A stretch of 64,000 bases of DNA from positions 23,419,950-23,483,949 of the forward strand of contig OX424569.1 of the NCBI GenBank assembly GCA_949152475.1. The letters run 5' to 3'. The position numbers and the translations under genes are program-made. Under the pieces are notes generated by a model. It was not told where the DNA came from. It worked only from the letters and a program-made list of their open reading frames with translations, and searched no databases. Below, piece by piece: positions 11,851-23,000 of this stretch. The stretch comes from Terebella lapidaria. Taxonomy: Eukaryota > Annelida > Polychaeta > Terebellida > Terebellidae. Each line of letters opens with the position of its first letter. Positions within the stretch are counted from its first letter, which is position 1.

Positions 11851-14550
11851 AAACATTGCTGTTTGTGTCCTTCTGTATCAGAAAGACTTTATGCTACTAT
11901 TTAGCAGATGTTGTCATTGCTTCTGTTGGTCATCGTGCATCCTTCACTAACCGAAACTCATTTATTTGCATCATTTATCATTGTATATATCTAAGTATAT
12001 CTTTGATGTACAACACTATCCAACGGAATTCAGTGAATTGTATACATTAAGCATTGTAACATAACTAAGCATCGGTATGACGTGTATATATATATATATA
12101 TATATGTATTTTATCATTGTGTTTTGTGAATCATTTCCCATCATTGTAAATACATTGTGGTTGAGGCAAAAACCTTCCAAACATTAGCTATTTCACGGTT
12201 CCTGTAGTCGTTAGTAAGTTATGCCTTCTGCTAAGTTGCATGGTTCTATATGCTAATTGTAAACATCAAATTAGCTATATCTGGCGAATGCAGTATATGT
12301 ACATATATTTTGCTGCTCGCTACGATGAATTGATGGTGTATGATCTTTTCTGAACTCAAAGTACTGACTGTACATGCAACCTCCCATGTTATGAATGTGT
12401 AGTAAGGAACATTTCAAATTCTGTTCATGCAATTGTTTTATCACGAAATATTTGGGTCGTATTGAGAATGTACTCCTGGATTCTTGTGCTGTTCTCTGAA
12501 TTTCAAAATGTGGTGCAATTTATTGGCCTTGGGTGGAATAAGATAAGCCTAAATTGCAAATTATTGTTCAGTTACAAATAAATTCCATGGTAACTAGCAG
12601 CTGATAGTAACCATCTGCTGTAGATGGTTACTGTTTCTAGGTTTCTAGAAGTTTCTGAAGGTTTGTCAATTGTTAATTTTACAAAATCAGCTTAGAACCC
12701 GTAATTCCTTCATTTGTCGGAATCTTTGATTGGTTTCAAATGTTGTATCAAAATAACACATTTATTGATATAAAAAATGGGAAATTTGTTGGTTACTAGT
12801 ATGAACTTATGATATTGTTACAAAATAAGTTTTTCCCGAGAAAGTAAGTATGTCTTAATGGAAAAAATGATGCAGTAGTGTTGCTGTACATGTTCAGTGT
12901 AGTCAGTCAACGGACAGAAACATTTAAGTCTGGTTGTAGCTAAAAATATTGAATTATAGACTACACACTTATGAATTATTGTATTTTATAAACAGGCTAA
13001 TTCTAGCACATATTTCATACACTTGTGTCAAAAAAAAACTTAGTGAATATTTTTACTCAAAGACCTATTGGTGACAGATGGTATGTACTTGTGACCTTGC
13101 CGACCTGTTCAATTATAAAATGTAGCTTAAAATGCAGTACATTTGTGCACAGCCTTCTCAAAAGCTGTCAAATATGATGAGTACATGGAATCATTTCCAT
13201 AGTTATTGTATCTATTCTAAAGAGTGTAATTAGGTGCAGACCATGCAGTTGTGATGAACATGGTGAAATATCCATAGGATTTGTAAATTTTGTGATGATT
13301 TCTGGTTCTTGGTGGATGTTGAAGTGATTAAACTAATCACTACATAGAATATCTTCATGATTTTGGGGGGAGACAATTGCAGAGATAGAGTTTGTATGTG
13401 TTGTATGATTTATCATCCCTGACAAAGTTCAGGAGATTTATGGGACAACAACAACTATGATGTTTGCAGTCAGTCAACCAAGAAAAGTCGTCATATATTG
13501 TCTAAAATTCACCCCTGTAAAACATTCGTGCAACTTCAGTGTCCCTTCATCCATAATAAAGTATAATAGGAAATGTAGATTGTTGTAAACCAATAAATTT
13601 TGGTTGCTCTTTTGTTTGGTGCTTCTGATTGGCTGTTGTAAGAAGTGTTCGTTTGGTTTAAAATGATGATAGGTGTTATTTGGAAACAAAAAATGTGTAC
13701 ATGTTCAATTTCGACATCTTATAGACAACTGTCGCAGACCAACATTTCTTGGTTTACATGTAGATTTTTGTGATCTGACTTTCGTGTTGGATTGTCCAGA
13801 ACTGAGGTTTTGTGAATAAAACTTTGTTAAATTTATCTCTTCCTCTAACTGCAGTTTGTAATATGCCTGGATAATATTAGCCAACAAGTGTAACTGTAGG
13901 AACAGTAGTTTACAAATAGAAATTACTTTGGCATTACTTTGAACATCCAATACATCAAGTTAGTTTAGTATACATTTGTACTAGTATATGACTAAACAGT
14001 TACATGTAAAATTCAATGTGGCAACACGGACCAACTTTGCCCAATCACGAACACGCCACATGTAGAATATAGATTCAACTATAAAGCTTAAAAATATTAC
14101 AGTAACTCTTGACGTGAATTTTTTCTTTTAAAAAAGCACGTTTTGTGACGATGACAATTCCTGTCAGAATCTGGAACTAATACAAATACTACAAATTTAA
14201 AGCATTTCTTATTCGCATCCATGTAAAACCATGATATACATAAGTGCACAAGAATAAATTGATTCCAGATTTGCATTATTTAAACGAAGTAGAATTGGAA
14301 ATTTTTGCAAAATAAATGTACTAGTAATTCTTTGGGGTTATTGTTGTCGAAAGTTATATACCTAAATGGTCGAAGAGTGTTGAAAAATATAAGTTGGTTG
14401 GCCGATTGGCGATATGTTTTCTAATGAAATCAGCCGATTTGATACACGTGGCTTGCGAGTGCTTTGGTTGTGGTAATTTCCTAGGAATCACGGAGATATT
14501 TGATTGGCAACCTGTTGTTTCTCAGAAAGATTGAATCAATACTAACTAGA
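11851..14550. other. OGT 3' flank and intergenic DNA
   Basis: No coding exon seen over 2.7 kb. A (TA)n tract lies at about 12085-12105. Candidate AATAAA polyadenylation signals on the plus strand are at 12577-12582, 13555-13560 and 13815-13820. Which one OGT uses cannot be told from sequence. Confidence 0.5.
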
Positions 14551-16800
14551 CGTCAAGGCCTAAAGATGCCTTGGAGGCATTCCGGAGTAGAGATTATCCT
14601 TTTTACTTTTATGATATGCTTGCCATAAATGACACTGTTTTGCTCTATGACAAACCGTATCGAGAACAAAATCCTGACCTGAAACAAAATACAGGTCGGG
14701 GTCTGTTTCACTATGATGCACCATTTCCGAGATATCAGCGAAAACAAAAAATGCCGACTCCGTGAAAAAAATTGAGGAAGGTCAAGGTCAAAGGTGATCC
14801 CTAATACCTTTCAGATATGAGTCCGAAAATAATGTCCGTATCGCTCTACGGTGCACCGTTTCCGAGATATCAACGAAAACAAAATATGCTGACTCTTAGC
14901 GAAAAAATTCAAGGTCAAGATCAAAGGTCATCCCTAATACCCCTCACACAGGCTTGTCTATGGCAACGAGTCTGAAAATAACGTCCGTTTCGCTCTACGA
15001 CGCACTGTTTCCGAGATATTGACGAAAACGCAGACTGCCCACTCAGCGAAAAAATTTAAGGTTAAGGTCAAAGGGCCACGAGTCCGAAAATAACGTCCGC
15101 TTCGCTCTACAACTCACCATTTCCGAGATATCGATGAAAACGCTAAATGCCGACTCGGCGAAGAAATTCAAGGTCAAAGTTCATCCCTAATACCCCTTAG
15201 ACATGTTTGTCTAGGGCGACGAGTCCGAAAATAACGTCTGTTTCACTCTACAACGCTCTGTTTCCGAGATATCGATGAAGACGAGAAATGCCGACTCGCT
15301 GAAAAAATTCAAGGTCATGGTCAAAGGTCTTCCCTAATACCCCTTAGACATGTTTGTCTAGGGCGACGAGTCCGAAAATAATGTCCGCTCGCTCCACGAT
15401 GCACCGTTTCGAGATATCGATGAAAAAGAAAAATGCCGACTCAGTGAAAAAAATTTAAAGTAAAGATCAAAGGTCCTCCCTAATATCCCGTAAACATGTT
15501 TGTCTAGGGCGATGAGTTCGAAAATAACGTCCATTTGGCTCTATGACGCACCACTTCCGAGATATCGACGAGAACTAAAAATGCTGACTCATTGAAAAAA
15601 CTTAAAGTCAAGGTCAAAGGTCATCCGTAATACCCCTTAACCATGTTTGTCTGGGTCCACAAGTCCGAAAATAACGCCTGCTTCACTCTAAGATGCATCG
15701 TTTCCGAGATATTGAAGAAAACGAAAAATGCCGACTCGGCGAAAAAATTTAAGGTCAAGGTCAAAGGTCATCCCTAATGCCCCTTTGTCTGGGGACACAA
15801 GTCCGAAAATAACGTCTGCTTGAACTGCTTCACTCTACAATGCATCGTTTCCGAGATATTGAAGAAAACGAAAAAGGCCGACTCAGTAAAAATTTAAGGT
15901 AAAGGTCAAACGTCATTCCTAATACCCTTTAGACATGTTTATTTAGGGCGACGAGTCGGAAAATAACGTCCGTTTCGCTCTACGACGTACCGTTTCTGAG
16001 ATATGCAGGAAGCCTCAAGGATGAATCAGCAAAAAATCATTTTGACCTCCAGGTCAAAGATCGTGTTATGGATCCATCCCAAAATCAATATGGTTCTTCC
16101 CTGGTGGTATATAAACCTCCATGCAAAGTTCTGCAACATGGATATTTTTCCGAGTTATCGTCAGGAAACCAAGTCTCAAAATCAGCCTTGATTTTCCGAG
16201 ATATTGACGAAAACGAAAAATGCCGACTCGCCGAAAAAATTCAAGGTCATGGTCAAAGGTCTTCCCTAATCGAGTCCGGGTCGAGTTTGAAAATAATGTC
16301 CGCTCGCTCCACGACGCACCGTTTCGAGATATCGATGAGAACGAAGAATACCGACTCCGTGAAAAAAATTTAAGGTAAAGATCAAAGGTCATCCCTAGTA
16401 TGCCGTAAACATGTTTGTCTAGGGCGACAAGTTCGAAAATAACGTCCATTTGGCTCTACGATGCACCGTTTCCGAGATATCGACGAGAACGAAAAATGCC
16501 GACTCGTTGAAAAAACTTAAGGTCAAGGTCCTAATACCCTTAAGACATCTTTGTCTAGGGCCAGGAGTCCGAAAATAATGTCTCAATCTTCGATCTACGA
16601 CGCACCGTTTCCGAGATATCAACGAGAACGAAAAATGCCGACTCGGCAAAAAAAAAATGAGTCAAGGTCAAAGTTCATACATAATACCCCTCAGACATGT
16701 TTGTCTAGGGCGACGAGTCCAAAAATAAAGTCCGTTTTGCTCTACGACGCACCGTTTCCGAGATATGCAGGAATCCTCAAGGATGAATCAGCAAATAATT
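14551..16800. repeat. ~147-bp degenerate tandem array
   Basis: Roughly a dozen diverged units, each containing GTCCGAAAATAACGTCCG, a TTTCCGAGATAT core, AAAAATGCCGACTC, AAGGTCAAGGTCAAAGGTCA and CCCTTAGACATGTTTGTCTA. Spacing of the GAAAATAACGTC word is about 140-150 bp. It is bounded on the left by CGTCAAGGCCTAAAGATGCC (14551-14570). A near-identical word lies in the same orientation at 17446-17465. Open frames inside are repeat artefacts. Confidence 0.85.
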
Positions 16801-16989
16801 ATAATCAGCCTTGATTTCATCCTCACGGACCATGGAGCCGGCTCAGAAAAAAACAGGGTTCTTCCACATATCATTTCTGATTAATGGTGAAAATTTGGCA
16901 AGGATCCATTGAGGCAATCTAAAGTTATTGTCCGGAAACCAAAACGGGCGGAAGAAGAAAGAAAAGAAAGAAAAAAAATCTGCTAAAAC

Positions 16990-17190
16990 CAAAATGCCTA
17001 AATGAGTTAACTTATTACAACAATGTGAAATATCCAGTTTGAGATCAATCCAAATGGTTGAATGTGTACAAATATAGTGCTGATAGTTTTGTGCAATGCA
17101 GATTACTATTCCTTGATGAGTTTTAATGAATTTCACTAGTTAGTCTGCTATTGTCCACAATAAAAATAGTTGAGGTGAGGAAAATGTATT
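16990..17190. repeat. Single monomer related to the array in family F2
   Basis: GAGTTAACTTATTACAACA, TTGTCCACAATAAAAATAG and TTGAGGTGAGGAAAA here match the ~125-bp unit tandemly repeated at 50300-51180, and the first word also recurs near 50153. It looks like a solitary or leftover copy of that unit. Confidence 0.5.
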
Positions 17191-17533
17191 TTTTTGCCTA
17201 AAGATGGCAAATCTTTTATCTGGTAAAGATGGTATACCGGGTAGCTGTACATGTAATAATAATATTAGCGGGTCAATGTCGCTAATTTATTACAATAAGA
17301 ACGTTTTCAGTATTAGCTCATATTTATATTGAAATCGCCCATAATGATATAGGATTGAGCAACTTTCATATTCCATTTTTGTGACAAGCTTTCCTGGAAA
17401 GTATTTGGTTGGAATAAATTTTATATCAATATACTATCAATTAAACGTCAAGGCCTAAAAATGCCTCGAGGTACTGGGCCCAAAAAGGCCGTTGCACACA
17501 GTCATACCGCTGCACCAACTCAGCGGGTTTGTC

Positions 17534-19400
17534 TTAAAGAGTTCTGCAACTCTGGATCCTGCAGGGCAGCCATCTCCCTAGGGATCTCCAAGGCCAACAC
17601 TTCCCTTCGTAACTCACCCAAACTAATGTCCACTGGATCCAATGTCCCGACGTCCAACTCTGCTGGCTCGGCATTGGGGGTAAGTGGGCCCTTGTGGACA
17701 CTCTCATCCGGCCGCTCCCTCGTTCCAGAGGCCTGTCAAACACCATGGGAATCACCACTACAGCCTCCCTTGGGTGGGTACCCTCTTCCTTTGAGATATT
17801 CCCAGTGTTAGCCATCACTGTGACGGTCATTTGCGAGTGAGACTCCCGAGTCCCATCAGCTTGCCACTGTCTCACTGCTGGTCACAACCCCAACCATGCC
17901 GGCCAAAGGTATCTGGGGCTCGATTCGGTGCCAAACGTTCGCCCATGGTCACTGTCCTTGTTTCCCTTCTCGCTGTTGCGGCCCGGCCCTGTGGATCCTC
18001 CACAGGCCTGGACGAAGCGCAGATGCCATATTCTCCCCATCCACCTTCGCCATGGCATACTCCCAAGAGCAGTTCCGTTCGGCCACCATGGTGGTAGTGG
18101 CTGCTGTGGGGAGAGTGCCCCCCTCTCTCGTCTCCGCTGTTGTAGTTCCACATTCAGCTGATTTGAAGTTGCTCAGTATTTTTGATGTCCCCAATCGACT
18201 TGCTGGATAATAAACGCCTCAGTGGTCTGAGAGTCAGATTCACTGTCGGCCTCCTCATACCCTGCGGGTCTCCCCTTGACCAGACGAGCCGGCACGGTCC
18301 AACTCAAACCTTCCATGATAGGTGGTAGCTTACTGCCTGGTGACCCTGGCACTGGTGGCAGGGCGTAAGTGCCTGGATAGGACCATACAATTACAGATGG
18401 CAATTCTCCGTGTGTTCCTGTGGTAACTACCCTGGTGGTTTCTTGAGGGTCGTCCCAAATTTTCATGACCTCCGTGGTCCCTTCGACCTGGTTCTGCCGA
18501 GGCTGTCCCGATCGCGTCTGGACATCTGACATCACGTCCTCATCGGCATCTCCTTCGGGTGTTTCTTCTTATGTCTTGGGGTCCTCCCTCCCCTGTGGCA
18601 GGGATTCAGGTCCCATGTGACCCTGCTCTTCCACATACATAGCCGACCACTGCCTTCTCGACTCGAATTGGATCCGGGTCTTGTTCACCTATCGAGCTGC
18701 CATAGCTGTGGCAACTGCTCACCCCTCACTCTCATGGTGGAAGTTTGGAGATGCCTATGTAAATTTCTTTCCAACATTGCTTGCTTGCCCACAGTGTGGA
18801 CAAGTAATCGTCGTCCTGGACTTGCCTTGTGTGGTCGGTAACCTGGGAATAGGGGAACCTCGCTCCCTTTCCCTGATCACCGCACTGCAGAGCTTCTGAG
18901 GTGGCGAGTCTGCCATTACCCTGCCCGTGCGGCTGCGCTTTCCAGCTCTGAAAAGCTTCATCTAGCTGTTCCGTAGGGTTACACTGTATCTTCATAGGCG
19001 ATCTCTTGATGCACTTCCCGCAGTCCCTCCACCTCTAAATTTGCGTCTAATTCCTTGGCTTCATCGCCTAATAGCCTTGCCAGCTCATGCGCATGTATCT
19101 CAATCAGAGGCTTCCCTGATTCTTACTCTGGCTCACTGTCACATGTTTGGGAGTTTCCCCTCATGCCCCCTTTATCCGGCCCTGATGATCTCTTCATAGT
19201 CAGGATCCCCGTTTGATACTGCTCGGCTTCACTTTTGTGTATTGTTTGTGGTTGCTTGACGGCCGCTATGCTGGTTATCCACGCTATCACTCTATGCAGT
19301 CGGTCTCTCTGCAGATTTGTCTTTGCAATGTCTGGATCGACCCCTGTTGTCCTCGACACTGGATTATCATCTGAAGCCGCCTCATTTTCATATGAACTCC
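17534..19400 (-). pseudogene. Unidentified coding-like tail after the gypsy integrase
   Basis: GC-richer than its surroundings, with open minus-strand pieces in changing frames. One reads LARLLGDEAKELDANLEVEG (about 19090-19030) and looks helical. One carries CPHCGQASNVGKKFT (about 18800-18757) followed, across a stop, by a HLQTxxHH-like run that resembles a broken C2H2 finger. One of 120 residues (18535-18173) is rich in Thr, Glu and Asp. They may be an extra downstream domain of the retroelement or part of a second element. Frameshifts prevent a firm call. Confidence 0.35.
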
Positions 19401-19922
19401 GTTCTCGCCAGTTCTACTGGCCTGCACTATTGAGTAAGTCTTTTAAGGGTATGTCTCTCTCACGTGGGACATCTACCCTGAGGTTCCTCTACGCTTTGCT
19501 CCACTTCTTCAGGGGTTCGTATGTCCTCCCCCTATGTCATAACGTCTTATTCTTCAATCTCTCCCTCGGACTCGGCTTCAGACGTTGCCTCGGCTCTGTC
19601 CTCTGGTAACCATGACTGTGTTCCCCCCCCCCCCCCCCACCATCTTTTAAAGATATTCATGATGCACTGCAGGTTTCTGCTATCTGCAGGTTCTGTCCTT
19701 GCATATGCTCCCTGCAGTGCGAACTGGAACCTCTCTACATATTCCTTCCACACTCCGGGTTCTCCATTTCTCCTAGTTCGGCCATCAGATGTAGAGGGTG
19801 TGTTTTCCCTGCCAAACAGCATCAAATTGGGCGTACACCCAGTGGATCCATGTACCGGCGTCCTGTACACTGCCGTCATATAGGGGAGCCAATTATCCCA
19901 GTCATCCTGTCATTCAGTCATT

Positions 19923-21695
19923 AGGCATCCCGATTGAAAATCGGGAGGCCTTATGTTTTTGTCTGTTTTTTTTTTTTTTTTTTTTCTTTTTTTTTTCTTT
20001 TTTTTTTTTTTTTTTTCTTCCGCCGTTCGGTTTCCGGATCATAACTCTTGAAAGCCTTAATCTATCTTTCCGAAATTTTCACAGCTCATCCGAAATACTT
20101 TGCTCCTAACCCCTATTGTTTTTCGTCGAGACCCGAAATCCAAGATGGCCGCCAGCGGCCATTTTGGAAAAAAAAATCGGGCGATTCCTGTCAATGTCAT
20201 AATTTGATTCAGGCAATTTCCAGGGGGAAAAAATTTTTTGGGTGTATTTTTTTTTGGACTTAGAATTTTTCCCTCACCTGCCCCCATGCAGATGTAATAC
20301 TGTGACTGAGCCATGCTACTGTATTCACTGACTGCAGCCTGCATGTCCAGCATGAGGCTAGGCTCTGCCCTCTCAGCCAGTGCAGTATATGAGAGCCCTG
20401 CTCAGTAATGCCTGTGATAAGGCAATACCCCCCCCCCCCTCTCCCTCCCCCACCTCCACTGTCAGCCAGTCTAATCTGCATATGAATGTAGCAATGTATC
20501 AGTGACTTGTATGCACTGCCCCTCTTCCCCCCCCCCCCCCCTCTCCTGTCCCCTCACCCCAGTTTACTATACTAACACCAACAAGTTGGAACAATGCCCT
20601 CCTTCCCTTTCTAAAGAAAACAATAGGTGGTTATATAATGATGACCCAAACTGAAGATAACAGCTTTGAAGGTCTGCCTGGGCCTTGCTTGCCGGTCAAT
20701 TGTTCATTGTATTCAGTTAAAACAGCACTGTGTTTATCTGGATGAAACTACATGCATTGTTTTGTTTTCTAGCTGTATTTCACATGCAGTGACCAAATTA
20801 TCATTGTTTTACTTAGTCAGAACCCAGAATAATTTCCTTTTTGCTTGTATTATGAATGTCTGTCATGTCTGTACATTTAATACCTATTGAGATTAAAACA
20901 AATATCTGATGGACATTTGTCTAGTAATACTGTGACTGAGCCATGCTACTGTATTCACTGACTGCAGCCTGCATGTCCAGCATGAGGCTAGGCTCTGCCC
21001 TCTCAGCCAGTGCAGTATATGAGAGCCCTGCTCAGTAATGCCTGTGATAAGGCAATACCCCCCCCCCCCTCTCCCTCCCCCACCTCCACTGTCAGCCAGT
21101 CTAATCTGCATATGAATGTAGCAATGTATCAGTGACTTGTATGCACTGCCCCTCTTCCCCCCCCCCCTCTCCTGTCCCCTCACCCCAGTTTACTATACTA
21201 ACACCAACAAGTTGGAACAATGCCCTCCTTCCCTTTCTAAAGAAAACAATAGGTGGTTATATAATGATGACCCAAACTGAAGATAACAGCTTTGAAGGTC
21301 TGCCTGGGTCTTGCTTGCCGGTCAATTGTTCATTGTATTCAGTTAAAACAGCACTGTGTTTATCTGGATGAAACTACATGCATTGTTTTGTTTTCTAGCT
21401 GTATTTCACATGCAGTGACCAAATTATCATTGTTTTACTTAGTCAGAACCCAGAATAATTTCCTTTTTGCTTGTATTATGAATGTCTGTCATGTCTGTAC
21501 ATTTAATACCTATTGAGATTAAAACAAATATCTGATGGACATTTGTCTAGTGAGCAACTGCTATAATTTGAACTCTCACTCCCACCTGTGTTCAATAATC
21601 CTGGTATATGTATTATAATAACAGTCAAGTTTCACCATTAGAAAAGAAAAGAAAAATTGGGGGATGCCACAAAGCCTATAGGCTTTTATGTCTAG
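19923..21695 (+). mobile_element. Helitron-like element, family F3, inserted in the gypsy integrase
   Basis: The 5' end AGGCATCCCGATTG forms a hairpin (CCCGATT-GAA-AATCGGG). Near the 3' end the same motif returns inverted (AATTGGGGGATGCC, 21656-21669). It is followed by a second hairpin (AAGCC-TATA-GGCTT) and the terminus CTAG (21692-21695). The preceding and following bases are T. Deleting 19923-21695 rejoins the two integrase pieces in frame with no target duplication. It contains a poly-T tract (about 19966-20017), C-runs and an internal 626-bp tandem duplication. It has no replicase-helicase, so it is non-autonomous. Confidence 0.7.
20295..21551. repeat. 626-bp tandem duplication inside element F3
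   Basis: Two adjacent units (about 20295-20925 and 20926-21551) both start TAATACTGTGACTGAGCC and end GGACATTTGTCTAG. Visible differences are C-run lengths and one C/T change (GGGCCTTGC against GGGTCTTGC). The duplication is therefore very recent or an assembly effect. Confidence 0.9.
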
Positions 21696-23000
21696 TTCTC
21701 ATTCACAAATGAGGTGAGCGTGACTATGATGCTCCTGTTTGCTCTTTCCAACAGCCTGTCACTCTGCAGTCGTTATGTTATTGTTTTTGTCTTCTGGCAC
21801 AGCAACAGCTTGCACAACTCCTTCATTAGTCTGGACTCGAATGCCGTGCCTTGATCTTTATGTATCCTCAATACTCCATACTGACAAATGAATTGTCAGG
21901 GTCGGATTCCTGTGCTTCCTGGAGGGTATATATATTTTTTTTTGCGGGAGTGAAAATGTATGTAGTGAGCCTCGCCACATTCTGACTCATTCGCAGGTCC
22001 AGATCCGGTAAGTCAGGGTCGCGCCAGTCTTCACCTGACAAGTCAGGTATGTCTTCATCCTCCAAAACCTTCTGCAGAACCTACCGACCGATATCCCGCG
22101 TCTTCACTCTGGGAGCTTTCGGAATCATTCCATGTGACCCTTCTGACAACACGACATGTCATCTGTGTTGGCATGTCTGTATCTTGGTCGAACCTAGATT
22201 GTAAATCAGAAGCTTGATTGCTTCACTGAGCAATCATACCAGCATCCCTGAAGTAAATATATCAGCCACGTCAGTGAAGCATGATCGGTCCTGAGGGACC
22301 ACACTCGCCACAGGTAGTGTCACAGATATGTAATGTCAAAATGATGAATCATCACCACGACCGCTTGCAGCTCCCTCTTCGTTGTATAGTAGTTTTGTTG
22401 TGCTGGTCGTAGGGTATAGCTGGCATATATGCTATCACCCTTTCTCGCCCCTGCTGGATCTGGGATAGTACACCCCCAATTCCGTTCAGGCTGGCGTCAG
22501 TGTTCAGGATGAATGGTTGGTATCTCTCTGGGTAGGCCATTGCTGGGTCTCGGATGAGCTCATCTCTAAGGGTCGCTAATGCCTCCTGCTGTTCCGACCC
22601 CCACTGAAAAGTGGTTTCAACAGCCAAACCACGACATAGGTGCCACCTTGGCTGCATACATGTAGTCTGGATGAATCTTCGATAGTATCCCGTGAATGTA
22701 TGCTGTTACATCTGTCAGTGAAGTCAATATTTTGACACTTCTGGTCCGCTTCTTGGGTCACACCTGACATCCTCTTCCGACATGACATGTCCCAGGAAGG
22801 CTACTTCTCTTGAAGATTTCACGTTTGGTTGATTTCGGCTTCAATCCCGCCTGCCGTAACTGCTTGGAACACTAACTACAGATTGGCCAGCGCATCTGGT
22901 ACGTCTGCCCCGGTGCAGATAACGTGGTTTGTCGCACAATATAAACTACAATGCTACAATGCCACTCCAAAAGGTATGATAACCTTTTCTGTTCTACACA

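Larger units (their letters stand above)
17446..23000 (-). pseudogene. Decayed Ty3/gypsy LTR retroelement
   Basis: Read on the minus strand from high to low coordinates. An RT remnant starts with IPFGVA (about 22990) and passes through EVAFLGHVMSEEDVRCDP and GYYRRFIQ. RNase H follows, with FILNTDASLNGIGGVLSQ (within 22352-22657). An integrase remnant with HKDQGTAFES and ERANRS (about 21870-21720) resumes at WDNWLPYMTAVYRTPVHGST and ends LMLFGRE (19880-19550). Several frames and stops interrupt it, and the usual YxDD box and all of gag are missing, so it is a 5'-truncated dead copy. A Helitron-like insertion (19923-21695) splits the integrase. The 2 kb beyond integrase is still coding-like but unidentified. 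No LTR pair was found, and the 17446 boundary is approximate. Confidence 0.8.

Noticed and set aside
14571..16814. Several 60-127-codon frames in the 147-bp array
   Set aside because: Repeat-derived, present in overlapping frames on both strands, no domain.
20057..21516. Paired 74-98-codon frames in element F3
   Set aside because: They are duplicated because the DNA is duplicated, and are low in complexity with glycine or proline from C-runs.
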